From Flavobacteriaceae bacterium (lineage in GTDB: Bacteria > Bacteroidota > Bacteroidia > Flavobacteriales > Flavobacteriaceae), in assembly GCA_024742935.1 (NCBI GenBank), contig JANSXN010000001.1, positions 37,613 through 101,612 of the forward strand: a stretch of DNA of 64,000 bases. Direction: 5' to 3'. The notes below the pieces were generated by a model. It worked only from the letters and a program-made list of their open reading frames with translations, searched no databases and had not been told where the DNA came from. Every line of letters begins with the position of its first letter. Within the stretch, counting starts at the first letter, position 1. The position numbers and the translations under genes are program-made. Shown here in pieces: positions 35,964 to 44,344 of the stretch.

Positions 35964-37259
35964 ATGAAAAATATATATAAAATAACCTGCCTTTTTCTGC
36001 TATCCCTTTTTAGCATCCCATTAACGGCACAACAAACTCCTGCGCCTGCTCAATCACAGGCTATTTCAATTACAGGAGTTACCGCCCACATTGGCAACGG
36101 AACCGTCATTGAAAATGCCACCCTTGTTTTTGAAAACGGAAAAATTACAGCACTGGCAAATGGTGCAACTACCAAAGGAAAAGTTATTAACGCCCAAGGC
36201 AAACATGTGTATCCGGGTTTTATAACCATTAACAATACCCTAGGATTGGGAGAAATTGATGCAGTAAGAGCCAGTATGGATGTAAATGAAATTGGCACCA
36301 TTACACCCAACGTAAGAAGCTTAATTGCCTACAATGCAGAAAGCAAGCTTGTTGAAAGCATGCGACCCAACGGGGTTCTTATTGGACAAATTGTACCCCG
36401 TGGAGGAAGAATTACAGGAACCTCATCGGTTGTGCAATTTGATGCCTGGAACTGGGAAGATGCCGCCGTCAAAGTAGATGACGCAATCCATATGAACTGG
36501 CCCGATAGTTTTAGAAGAGGCCGCTGGTGGATGGGCGAATCAAGAGCCTATCAGCCTAACAAAGACTACAACGACAACATTAAGGAAGCCCGTGACTTTT
36601 TTGTTGAAGCCATAGCCTATCACAAAACCACTCCTAAAGAAAAAAATCTTGCCTTTGAGTCGGTTAAAGGATTGTTTGATGGCAGTAAAAAGTTTTATGT
36701 GAATGCTTCAAGCGAAAAAGAAATTATTGATGCTGTAACTTTTGCAAAAGAATTAGGCATTCAAAAAACGGTTTTGGTGGGTGGATATCACGCCTATAAA
36801 ATCACCGAATTTCTCAAACAAAACAACATAGCCGTTGTTGTGGGAAGAACACAAAGCACTCCCAATTTTGAAGATGACGATTATGACCTTCCTTATAAAG
36901 CACCAAAACTGCTTCATGACGCAGGACTTTTAGTGTCAATTGATCCGGGAGGACGCATGGAGCGAATGAACACAAGAAATCTTCCCTTTTACGCAGGTCA
37001 GGTTGTGGGTCAAGGAATGAGTAAGGAAGAAGCGCTTCAATTAATCACCTTGAATGCTGCAAAAATATTGGGCATTGATGCAGATTACGGTACACTGGAA
37101 GTAGGAAAAAGTGCTACTTTATTTATCTCAGAAGGAGATGCATTGGATGTGAGAGGAAATAAGCTAACGCAGGCTTTTATTGATGGAAGAGAAGTTTCGC
37201 TGCAAAGCCATCATACCATATTATACAATAGATATTCAGATAAGTTAAATACAGATTAA
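35964..37259 (+). CDS. amidohydrolase-family protein lacking the HxH metal motif
   Basis: 431 residues with a signal peptide (ending PLTAQQ). The fold matches the N-terminal module of the preceding protein: GKHVYPGFITINNTLGLGEIDAVRAS, RITGTSSVVQ, and the end TLNAAKILGIDADYGTLEVGKSATLFI. The HxH of active enzymes is replaced by Asn residues (NNT), so it is probably a non-catalytic partner of the larger protein. The two genes are likely cotranscribed and the 37281 terminator follows. Confidence 0.82.
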   Translation: MKNIYKITCLFLLSLFSIPLTAQQTPAPAQSQAISITGVTAHIGNGTVIENATLVFENGKITALANGATTKGKVINAQGKHVYPGFITINNTLGLGEIDAVRASMDVNEIGTITPNVRSLIAYNAESKLVESMRPNGVLIGQIVPRGGRITGTSSVVQFDAWNWEDAAVKVDDAIHMNWPDSFRRGRWWMGESRAYQPNKDYNDNIKEARDFFVEAIAYHKTTPKEKNLAFESVKGLFDGSKKFYVNASSEKEIIDAVTFAKELGIQKTVLVGGYHAYKITEFLKQNNIAVVVGRTQSTPNFEDDDYDLPYKAPKLLHDAGLLVSIDPGGRMERMNTRNLPFYAGQVVGQGMSKEEALQLITLNAAKILGIDADYGTLEVGKSATLFISEGDALDVRGNKLTQAFIDGREVSLQSHHTILYNRYSDKLNTD

Positions 37260-37280
37260 ATAGGGTATTTAAAATCATTG

Positions 37281-37316
37281 AACCTGCTTTTCCATTGATG
37301 GAAAAGCAGGTTTTTT
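37281..37316. terminator. bidirectional terminator
   Basis: AACCTGCTTTTCCA and TGGAAAAGCAGGTT form a perfect 14-bp stem with a TTGA loop, followed by a T run. It lies between convergent genes. Confidence 0.92.
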
Positions 37317-38097
37317 ATTCATAAACAGCATTTGGAGGTGCTATAAATAAACTATCAGCCGGAGGAGTTTCAGAAACCTCTACCTCTGAAAATGACATTG
37401 TTTGAGAGGGTTTCAACGGCTTATCATTTTTGACATCATACCAAATTAATTTCTCAGGAAGTAACAAGCCATTTTCCTCAAGCCATTGATCATATTTGAT
37501 TAAATGCCACTCTGTACTTTTTTCTCCTTCAAAATAAGTGACGGTGTAACCCAGCCATTCCATTCTATTAGTTTCTTTATCATAATATATGATGTATTCG
37601 TCATCAGGCGAATCCCCCACACTTCTACCAAACCCAATGTGAATTGCTCCCAGATTTTTTCTTTCAAAAACCACATCTTTACGTTCTGTATAAAAGGCTC
37701 CCGGGTCTGAAATGATAAAAGGCATGGCATGAAAATAAAAAATGAGATTGTAATAAAAGTTTGCATTTCCCTTAAAAGTTGCGTCGGGATCAAGCTTCCA
37801 AACATTTCTTCCATCAAAGCCCAAGGTGAAAGTCTCTGCTTCAATTCGGGTTTTTCGGGATTTTAAATCAGTCATATGGACTTCAGCACCATCACTTTTT
37901 TGAACTTTAAACCTGAAACCATTCATCTTTTTCCAGTTTTCAAGGCCCCCGTGAGCTTCAAATATTTTATTCAAAACTAAAGGAAACTTCTTACCCTCTT
38001 CAACTTTAGGGGTTAGCTGTCTTGGTTCTTGTTCTTTACTTTGGTTACAAGAATAAAATAGAACGACACTCAAAATCAATACTAAAAAACGTTTCAT
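37315..38097 (-). CDS. DUF6503-like lipoprotein
   Basis: 260 residues with a lipobox (VLFYSCNQS). The domain pattern HGGLENWKKMNGFRFKV and the later DEYIIYYDKETNRMEWLGYTVTYF is that of the LolA-like DUF6503 family of Bacteroidota. A LolA-like fold suggests lipid or lipoprotein binding in the envelope; function is unknown. Single gene; its stop overlaps the shared terminator. Confidence 0.75.
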   Translation of the reverse strand: MKRFLVLILSVVLFYSCNQSKEQEPRQLTPKVEEGKKFPLVLNKIFEAHGGLENWKKMNGFRFKVQKSDGAEVHMTDLKSRKTRIEAETFTLGFDGRNVWKLDPDATFKGNANFYYNLIFYFHAMPFIISDPGAFYTERKDVVFERKNLGAIHIGFGRSVGDSPDDEYIIYYDKETNRMEWLGYTVTYFEGEKSTEWHLIKYDQWLEENGLLLPEKLIWYDVKNDKPLKPSQTMSFSEVEVSETPPADSLFIAPPNAVYE

Positions 38098-38181
38098 AAA
38101 ATCATTTTAATCTATGTATAAAGATATTTATAATTAAGGTCTTAATCCAAACCTTTGCTGCTAAAGTTTCTAAAAAAGAAA

Positions 38182-38189
38182 TACCTTTG
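38182..38189 (+). promoter_or_regulatory. candidate -7 element very close to the RNA methyltransferase start
   Basis: TACCTTTG matches TAnnTTTG. It ends only 4 nt before the ATG at 38194, so a transcript from it would be leaderless or nearly so. Confidence 0.4.
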
Positions 38190-38193
38190 TTGT

Positions 38194-38991
38194 ATGCAAA
38201 AACACATCAGCAGCTTACAAAACCCATTGATAAAACAACTGTTATTACTCCAGGAAAAATCCCGAGAGCGAAAAAAATCCGGGCTATTTGTAGTGGAAGG
38301 AGAACGCGAAATTTCGCTTGCTGTAAAAGCAGGGTATGAACTTCTTTCTCTTATTTACTGTAATGAAATTTATTCTGAAAATGTCTTGATGCACTTAACC
38401 GGGCAACCCATTGACCGCATTGAAGTGCCCATTGAAATTTATCGTAAAATCGCTTACCGCGAAAGTACAGAGGGAATTATCGCTATTGCAAAATCTAAAT
38501 CCCACAACCTGGAATCACTTTTTTTCAAATCAGAAAATCCTCTAATTCTCATAGCCGAAGCTCCTGAAAAACCCGGAAACATTGGTGCTTTATTACGAAC
38601 GGCAGATGCAGCAAACCTTGATGCGGTTATTATTGCCAACCCTAAAACAGACCTTTACAATCCCAATGTGATACGAAGTAGTGTGGGTTGCTTGTTTACC
38701 AATCAAGTTGCAACAGGAAGCACACAGGATATCATTTCGTTCCTTAAAGAAAAAAACATCGCTATTTATGGAGCAGCTTTGGAAGCCTCCATAAATTATA
38801 CAACCATTGATTATAAACAAGCCTGTGCAATTGTTGTTGGAACTGAATCTACCGGTTTGAGTGATGAATGGACACAAAACACCACACAAAACGTCATCAT
38901 TCCAATGGATGGTGAAATTGACTCTATGAACGTCTCAGTTGCAGCCGCAATTCTTATCTTTGAAGCGAAAAGACAGAGGAGAAATAACTAA
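38194..38991 (+). CDS. SpoU/TrmH family RNA 2'-O-methyltransferase
   Basis: 265 residues from the ATG at 38194. N-terminal substrate-binding domain (SLQNPLIKQLLLLQEKSRERKKSGLFVVEGEREI) and a SPOUT domain with EAPEKPGNIGALLRTADAAN, GTESTGLSDEW and IPMDGEIDSMNVSVAAAI. The three motifs are those of TrmH-like 23S rRNA or tRNA ribose methylases; which RNA is not clear. A longer TTG-start frame from 38155 runs through the promoter-like element and is unlikely. Confidence 0.9.
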   Translation: MQKHISSLQNPLIKQLLLLQEKSRERKKSGLFVVEGEREISLAVKAGYELLSLIYCNEIYSENVLMHLTGQPIDRIEVPIEIYRKIAYRESTEGIIAIAKSKSHNLESLFFKSENPLILIAEAPEKPGNIGALLRTADAANLDAVIIANPKTDLYNPNVIRSSVGCLFTNQVATGSTQDIISFLKEKNIAIYGAALEASINYTTIDYKQACAIVVGTESTGLSDEWTQNTTQNVIIPMDGEIDSMNVSVAAAILIFEAKRQRRNN

Positions 38992-39016
38992 GCACAAAAA
39001 AGAAAAAATTAATAAG

Positions 39017-39075
39017 CACCAAACTCCAAGTATCAAAATCATATCTATAAATTTGGAATTTGAAAAATTGGAATT
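39017..39075 (+). repeat. AATTTGGAATTTG-type simple repeats before the M48 protease
   Basis: The spacer has ACCAAACTCCAA and then AATTTGGAATTTG and AATTGGAATTTT, inverted copies of one GGAATTT/AAATTCC unit. ACCAAATTCCAAAAT also occurs at 9360-9374 after mvaA. Confidence 0.4.
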
Positions 39076-39081
39076 TTATAC

Positions 39082-40314
39082 ATGACTTCGCAAACACTTT
39101 TTTATATATTAATCGCCATCATTGTTGTTAGTTTTCTGGCTGAAAAATGGCTTAATTTTCTCAATTTCAAACGGTTTAATGACCCCATACCCGAGGAATT
39201 GAGCGATGTATATGACAAAGCTGAATATGAAAAATCACAAGAATACAAAAAAGTAAATTTCAAATTTTCTCTTTTGACTTCGTCAATTTCAATTGTTGCT
39301 ACATTATTGTTTTTCTTTTTGGATGGTTTTGCCTTTGTTGATGAAATCGCAAGAAGTTACTCAGAAAACTCAATTGTGATTGCCCTAATTTTCTTCGGAA
39401 TTATTTTTATTGCAAGTGACTTGTTATCAACACCGTTCTCCTATTATGATACGTTTGTGATTGAAGAAAAATTTGGTTTTAACAAGACCACCAGAAAATT
39501 ATTTTTTATTGACAAACTTAAAGGGTGGCTTTTAGGAGCAATTCTGGGTGGAGGTATTTTAGCACTCATTATTTGGTTTTATGAGTCAGCAGGTAGCTAT
39601 TTTTGGCTTTATGCCTGGGGTTTTATGACCTTTTTCACACTGTTTATGAATCTGTTTTACGCTAAATTGATTGTACCCCTTTTTAACAAACAAACACCTT
39701 TGGAAACCGGAACTTTAAGGAACAGTATTGAAGAATATGCCTCAAAAGTAGGGTTTAAACTCGACAATATATTTGTGATTGACGGGTCAAAAAGAAGTAC
39801 AAAAGCCAATGCCTATTTTTCGGGCTTTGGAAAAGAAAAACGCATCACGCTTTATGACACACTAATCAACGATCTTGATGAAGAGGAAATCGTTGCCGTT
39901 TTAGCTCACGAAGTGGGACATTACAAACGAAATCACATTATTTTTAACTTGATATCAAGTGTGCTTTTAACAGGTTTGACATTATGGTTACTTTCTTTAT
40001 TTGTGGGAAGTCCACTCTTGTCTGAAGCGCTGGGTGTATCCATTCCTTCTTTTCACATTGGTTTGATTGCTTTTTTTATATTGTATAGCCCCTTATCAAC
40101 TATAACCGGTCTCTTGATGAACTATATATCACGAGTGTTTGAATATCAGGCAGATAATTATGCAAAAGAAACATTCAAGGGAGAACCCTTGATTTCGTCT
40201 CTTAAAAAATTATCCAAAAACAATTTGAGCAATCTCACACCCCACCCGCTTTATGTTTTTGCACACTATTCTCACCCCACATTATTGCAACGCTATCACA
40301 ATTTAAAGGCATAA
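39082..40314 (+). CDS. M48 family CAAX-type membrane metalloprotease
   Basis: 410 residues, seven or so helices, with zinc motif H276-E-VG-H280 (AHEVGHYKRNH) and the downstream Glu in EYQADNYAKE. The Ste24/CAAX prenyl protease 1 layout, including the N-terminal EYEKSQEYKK segment, is clear. Bacterial members clip membrane proteins and help with quality control. It precedes the stringent-response gene on the same strand by 41 nt. Confidence 0.93.
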   Translation: MTSQTLFYILIAIIVVSFLAEKWLNFLNFKRFNDPIPEELSDVYDKAEYEKSQEYKKVNFKFSLLTSSISIVATLLFFFLDGFAFVDEIARSYSENSIVIALIFFGIIFIASDLLSTPFSYYDTFVIEEKFGFNKTTRKLFFIDKLKGWLLGAILGGGILALIIWFYESAGSYFWLYAWGFMTFFTLFMNLFYAKLIVPLFNKQTPLETGTLRNSIEEYASKVGFKLDNIFVIDGSKRSTKANAYFSGFGKEKRITLYDTLINDLDEEEIVAVLAHEVGHYKRNHIIFNLISSVLLTGLTLWLLSLFVGSPLLSEALGVSIPSFHIGLIAFFILYSPLSTITGLLMNYISRVFEYQADNYAKETFKGEPLISSLKKLSKNNLSNLTPHPLYVFAHYSHPTLLQRYHNLKA

Positions 40315-40355
40315 ATATTGTTGTATCTTAAAAAAGTTAGTTGTACTTTTAGGTT

Positions 40356-42560
40356 ATGACCCAGGATGTTTTAGAAAAAGAAAACAAAGAAATTGCTAAG
40401 CAGTACAAAGAGCTACTTAAAATCAGTTACAGAACGCTTTCCACTGACGATAAAAAACTGATTAGAAAAGCCTTTGACATTGCTGTAGATGCACATAAAG
40501 AACAACGACGCAAATCGGGTGAAGCTTACATTTTTCATCCCATTGCCGTTGCTAAAATTGTCGCGTCAGAAATTGGCCTGGATGCTACATCAATTGCAGC
40601 CGCTTTGCTTCATGATGTTGTTGAAGACACAAGTTATACTCTCAATGACATAGAACAACTCTTTGGTGCAACAGTAGCTCACATTGTTGATGGTCTAACA
40701 AAAATTTCAGCCATAGAACAGGAGCGGGATGTTTCACTACAGGCAGAAAATTTTAGAAAAATGCTACTCACGCTCAATGAAGATGTGCGTGTGATTATCA
40801 TTAAAATTGCAGACCGCTTGCACAATATGCAAACGATGGAGTCCATGAGACAGGACAAGCAAATTAAAATAGCTTCAGAAACACTTTACATTTATGCTCC
40901 ACTTGCCCACAGAATAGGTCTATACAACATTAAAACCGAGCTAGAAGATTTAGGACTCAAATACACAGAACCTGAAGTATATAATGACATTTTTTATAAA
41001 ATAAAAGAAAGTAAAGAGGAGCAGGATAAATACATTCAAGAGTTCAACACTATTATAAAATCATCCCTAGACAAAGAACAACTAGATTATGAAATAAAAG
41101 GACGCCCAAAGTCCATATTTTCGATTCGCAGAAAAATGCTGATGCAAAATGTTTCTTATGAGGAGGTTTATGACAAATTTGCGGTGAGAATTATTTACAA
41201 ATGTGATTTAGAGCAGGAAAAATTTATCGCTTGGAAGATATACTCCATCGTAACTGATCATTTCAGGCCAAATCCAACACGTCTTCGGGATTGGATTTCT
41301 TCGCCAAAATCAACCGGTTATGAAGCACTTCACATCACAGTGATGGGTCCCAAAGGACGCTGGGTTGAAGTTCAGATTAGAAGCGAGCGTATGAATGAAA
41401 TTGCCGAAAAAGGCTTTGCCGCTCATTACAAATACAAAAACAACGAAGAAGAAGATCAAAACCTGGAGTTATGGCTCAATCGTCTTCAGGATGCTCTTGA
41501 AGATTCTGAAACAAATGCCGTTGACTTTGTTGAACAATTTAAACTCAATTTGTATGCTAAAGAAATATTTGTTTTCACTCCCAATGGTGATTTAATTTCA
41601 CTTCCCAAAGGCGCCACAGCACTTGATTTTGCTTTTAGCATACACACAGAAGTGGGCATCAAAACCCGTGGCACAAAGGTCAATGGAAAACTAATGCCGC
41701 TAAGTACACAGTTAAAAAGCGGTGACCAGGTGGAAGTCATAACTTCAGAAAATGCAAAACCAAATGCAAACTGGTTAAATTATACCACTACTGCTAAAGC
41801 GAAATCAAAAATAAAATCTTCTCTCAAAGAAGAAAAGAAAAAAATTGCAGAAGATGGAAAAGAGATTTTAACCCGAAAGTTGAAATCCTTGAAAATAAAT
41901 CTTGATGAAAAAACCATCAATCAAATGGTGGTCTTTTTTAAAGTAAAAACAAGCCTTGATTTATTTTACAGAGTGGGAAATGGCATTATTGACAACCAGC
42001 AACTAAGGAACTTTGCCGGTTCAAGAAGCAATGCATTTATCGGGTTTTTCAAAAACAAAATACGCAAACAGGCAGACCCTGTTGAGATTGAAAAAGATGA
42101 ACTTTCTGTCAAGTATGACCAACTTGTTTTTGGAAAAGAGGAAGAAAAACTTGATTATACTATTGCAAATTGCTGTAATCCAATACCCGGTGATCCTGTT
42201 TTTGGGTTTATAACAGTAAGTGACGGCATTAAAATTCATAAAAACAATTGTCCCAATGCGCTTCAACTCCAGAGTAATTTTACCTATAGAATTATTCAGG
42301 CAAAATGGATAGACTCTTCACAGCAAGATTTCAAAGCTCAGTTGAAAATTACAGGTATTGACAATCTGGGATTGGTAAATTCTGTTACAAAAGTGATTTC
42401 AAATCATATGAATATTGACATAAAAAGTCTTAGTTTTGATAGTGATGACGGCGTTTTTACCGGTAACATCATCGTGATCGTAAAGAATAAAAACATATTA
42501 AATGAAGTTATCACCAAAATCAAAAAAATTAATGGGATTGATAAAGTGACCAGAGTGTAA
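40356..42560 (+). CDS. RelA/SpoT (p)ppGpp synthetase/hydrolase
   Basis: 734 residues with all modules: HD hydrolase (FHPIAVAKIV; H86-D87 in LLHDVVEDT), synthetase (GRPKSIFSIRRKM and GYEALHITVMGP..WVEVQIRS), TGS (KEIFVFTPNGDLISLPKGATALDFAFSIH), a zinc-finger/helical part with NCCNPIPGD and a C-terminal ACT domain (LKITGIDNLGLV..IVIVKNKN). Intact HD residues indicate both synthesis and hydrolysis, as in Rel of single-copy organisms. It controls the stringent response. Fur follows 26 nt downstream. Confidence 0.95.
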   Translation: MTQDVLEKENKEIAKQYKELLKISYRTLSTDDKKLIRKAFDIAVDAHKEQRRKSGEAYIFHPIAVAKIVASEIGLDATSIAAALLHDVVEDTSYTLNDIEQLFGATVAHIVDGLTKISAIEQERDVSLQAENFRKMLLTLNEDVRVIIIKIADRLHNMQTMESMRQDKQIKIASETLYIYAPLAHRIGLYNIKTELEDLGLKYTEPEVYNDIFYKIKESKEEQDKYIQEFNTIIKSSLDKEQLDYEIKGRPKSIFSIRRKMLMQNVSYEEVYDKFAVRIIYKCDLEQEKFIAWKIYSIVTDHFRPNPTRLRDWISSPKSTGYEALHITVMGPKGRWVEVQIRSERMNEIAEKGFAAHYKYKNNEEEDQNLELWLNRLQDALEDSETNAVDFVEQFKLNLYAKEIFVFTPNGDLISLPKGATALDFAFSIHTEVGIKTRGTKVNGKLMPLSTQLKSGDQVEVITSENAKPNANWLNYTTTAKAKSKIKSSLKEEKKKIAEDGKEILTRKLKSLKINLDEKTINQMVVFFKVKTSLDLFYRVGNGIIDNQQLRNFAGSRSNAFIGFFKNKIRKQADPVEIEKDELSVKYDQLVFGKEEEKLDYTIANCCNPIPGDPVFGFITVSDGIKIHKNNCPNALQLQSNFTYRIIQAKWIDSSQQDFKAQLKITGIDNLGLVNSVTKVISNHMNIDIKSLSFDSDDGVFTGNIIVIVKNKNILNEVITKIKKINGIDKVTRV

Positions 42561-42568
42561 AAAAAACG

Positions 42569-42576
42569 TAAATTTG
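42569..42576 (+). promoter_or_regulatory. candidate -7 element for fur
   Basis: TAAATTTG fits TAnnTTTG and lies 10 nt before the fur ATG, just after the relA stop. No good -33 match, so readthrough from relA is also possible. Confidence 0.3.
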
Positions 42577-42586
42577 CAGTTGAAAA

Positions 42587-43051
42587 ATGACAGATACAAA
42601 AACAAATATAAGTAACAACCAGGCAATCGTTAAAAATGTTTTTACAAACTTTTTAGAAGAAAAAGGACACCGTAAAACACCAGAACGCTTTGCTATTCTT
42701 CAGGAAATTTACAACAGTACAGAGCATTTTGATATAGAATCACTCTACATCAAAATGAAGAACAAAAAATACCGTGTGAGCAGGGCAACACTCTACAACA
42801 CCATTGAGTTGCTTCTTGATTGTGGTTTGGTGCGCAAACATCAGTTTGGTAAAAATCAGGCGCATTATGAAAAATCTTATTTTGACCGCCAGCACGACCA
42901 TGTTATTTTAACTGATACCGGCGAGGTTATAGAGTTTTGTGACCCACGCATACAGTCAATAAAAAAAACCATAGAAGAGGTTTTTGACATCGAAATAACA
43001 AATCATTCACTTTACTTTTACGGAAACAAAAAACAACCGAATAATACTTAA
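42587..43051 (+). CDS. fur: Fur family transcriptional repressor
   Basis: 154 residues. DNA-binding winged helix ([31 protein letters not shown] and [20 protein letters not shown]) and a metal domain [18 protein letters not shown]. The usual CxxC in the CDxCG position is TDTG here, so the structural zinc Cys pair is not complete; His and Asp ligands remain. The protein could sense iron, zinc or peroxide; not decidable here. purA starts 3 nt downstream. Confidence 0.88.
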   Translation: MTDTKTNISNNQAIVKNVFTNFLEEKGHRKTPERFAILQEIYNSTEHFDIESLYIKMKNKKYRVSRATLYNTIELLLDCGLVRKHQFGKNQAHYEKSYFDRQHDHVILTDTGEVIEFCDPRIQSIKKTIEEVFDIEITNHSLYFYGNKKQPNNT

Positions 43052-43054
43052 AAA

Positions 43055-44326
43055 ATGGCAGTAGATTTACTACTTGGTCTGCAATGGGGAGACGAGGGAA
43101 AAGGAAAAATAGTGGACGTTTTAACCCAAAACTATGACATTGTAGCAAGATTTCAAGGCGGTCCCAATGCCGGGCACACGCTAGAATTTGATGGCATAAA
43201 ACACGTCCTGAGAACCATTCCATCAGGTATTTTTCACCCAAAAACAATCAACCTAATTGGAAACGGTGTCGTCATCGATCCTGTAGTGTTTGTCAAAGAA
43301 CTGGAAGGTCTTGACAAATTCAAAATTGACTATAAAAGCAAACTTTTTATTTCGCGTAAAGCACACGTAATACTTCCCACCCATCGACTACTGGATGCGG
43401 CTTCTGAAGCTTCAAAAGGAAAAGCAAAGATAGGCTCAACTCTCAAAGGAATCGGTCCTACTTATATGGATAAAACAGGAAGAAACGGCTTGCGGATTGG
43501 CGACTTGGAAATGCCAAATTGGGAGAAAAATTATCGTGCGCTCGCAGAAAAGCATCTGGGGCTTATCGACTTTTATAATGTGGATGTACAGTTTGACCTC
43601 GATGAAATGGAAGACGAATTTTTTGCTGCTGTTGAAATACTAAAAACACTTACATTTATTGATAGTGAAGAATACCTTCATCAAGCTCAAAAAGAAGGTA
43701 AATCTATTCTTGCAGAAGGTGCTCAAGGCTCACTTCTCGATATCGATTTTGGAACATATCCCTTTGTAACCTCCTCAAACACCACAGCTGCTGGTGCTTG
43801 TACCGGTTTGGGAATTGCCCCCAATAAAGTGAAAGAAGTGTATGGCATCTTTAAAGCTTACACAACGCGTGTGGGAAGTGGACCTTTCCCTACTGAACTC
43901 TTTGATCAAGTGGGAGAAAAAATGGCAAAAATTGGCAATGAATTTGGCGCAGTAACTGGAAGACCCAGACGCTGCGGCTGGCTGGATTTAGTCGCGCTAA
44001 AATATGCCGTTGCCGTAAACGGAGTCACTCAACTTATGATGATGAAAGGAGACGTTTTAAGTGGGTTTAAAACCCTGAAAGTCTGTACTGCATACAAATA
44101 CAAAGGAGAGACAATACATCACTTACCCTTCAATATTGAACCTGAAAATGTAACACCCGTGTACATTGAAATGAAAGGCTGGAAAGAAGACCTTACAAAA
44201 ATTAAAGAGACCAACAAGTTCCCCGAAGAACTTAACGAGTATATCGACTTTCTGGAAAAAGAACTTGAAGTCCCCATTAAATTAGTTTCTGTGGGACCAG
44301 ACAGAACGCAAACAATTCACAGATAA
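43055..44326 (+). CDS. purA: adenylosuccinate synthase
   Basis: 423 residues with the GTP loop GLQWGDEGKGKIVDVL, catalytic Asp13-type region, NAGHT (PNAGHTLEF), GPTYMDKTGRNGLRIGD, SSNTTAAGACTGLGI and KAYTTRVGSGPFPTEL, and C-terminal SVGPDRTQTI. Catalyses the GTP-dependent step from IMP toward AMP. Full family length. It lies 3 nt after fur and 18 nt before the OstA-like gene. Confidence 0.96.
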   Translation: MAVDLLLGLQWGDEGKGKIVDVLTQNYDIVARFQGGPNAGHTLEFDGIKHVLRTIPSGIFHPKTINLIGNGVVIDPVVFVKELEGLDKFKIDYKSKLFISRKAHVILPTHRLLDAASEASKGKAKIGSTLKGIGPTYMDKTGRNGLRIGDLEMPNWEKNYRALAEKHLGLIDFYNVDVQFDLDEMEDEFFAAVEILKTLTFIDSEEYLHQAQKEGKSILAEGAQGSLLDIDFGTYPFVTSSNTTAAGACTGLGIAPNKVKEVYGIFKAYTTRVGSGPFPTELFDQVGEKMAKIGNEFGAVTGRPRRCGWLDLVALKYAVAVNGVTQLMMMKGDVLSGFKTLKVCTAYKYKGETIHHLPFNIEPENVTPVYIEMKGWKEDLTKIKETNKFPEELNEYIDFLEKELEVPIKLVSVGPDRTQTIHR

Positions 44327-44344
44327 ACCCCAGAAACTTTGCTG

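Noticed and set aside
38155-38193. N-terminal extension of the SpoU/TrmH methyltransferase
   Set aside because: Needs a TTG start, is not family-like (LLKFLKKKYLCC) and covers the promoter element.
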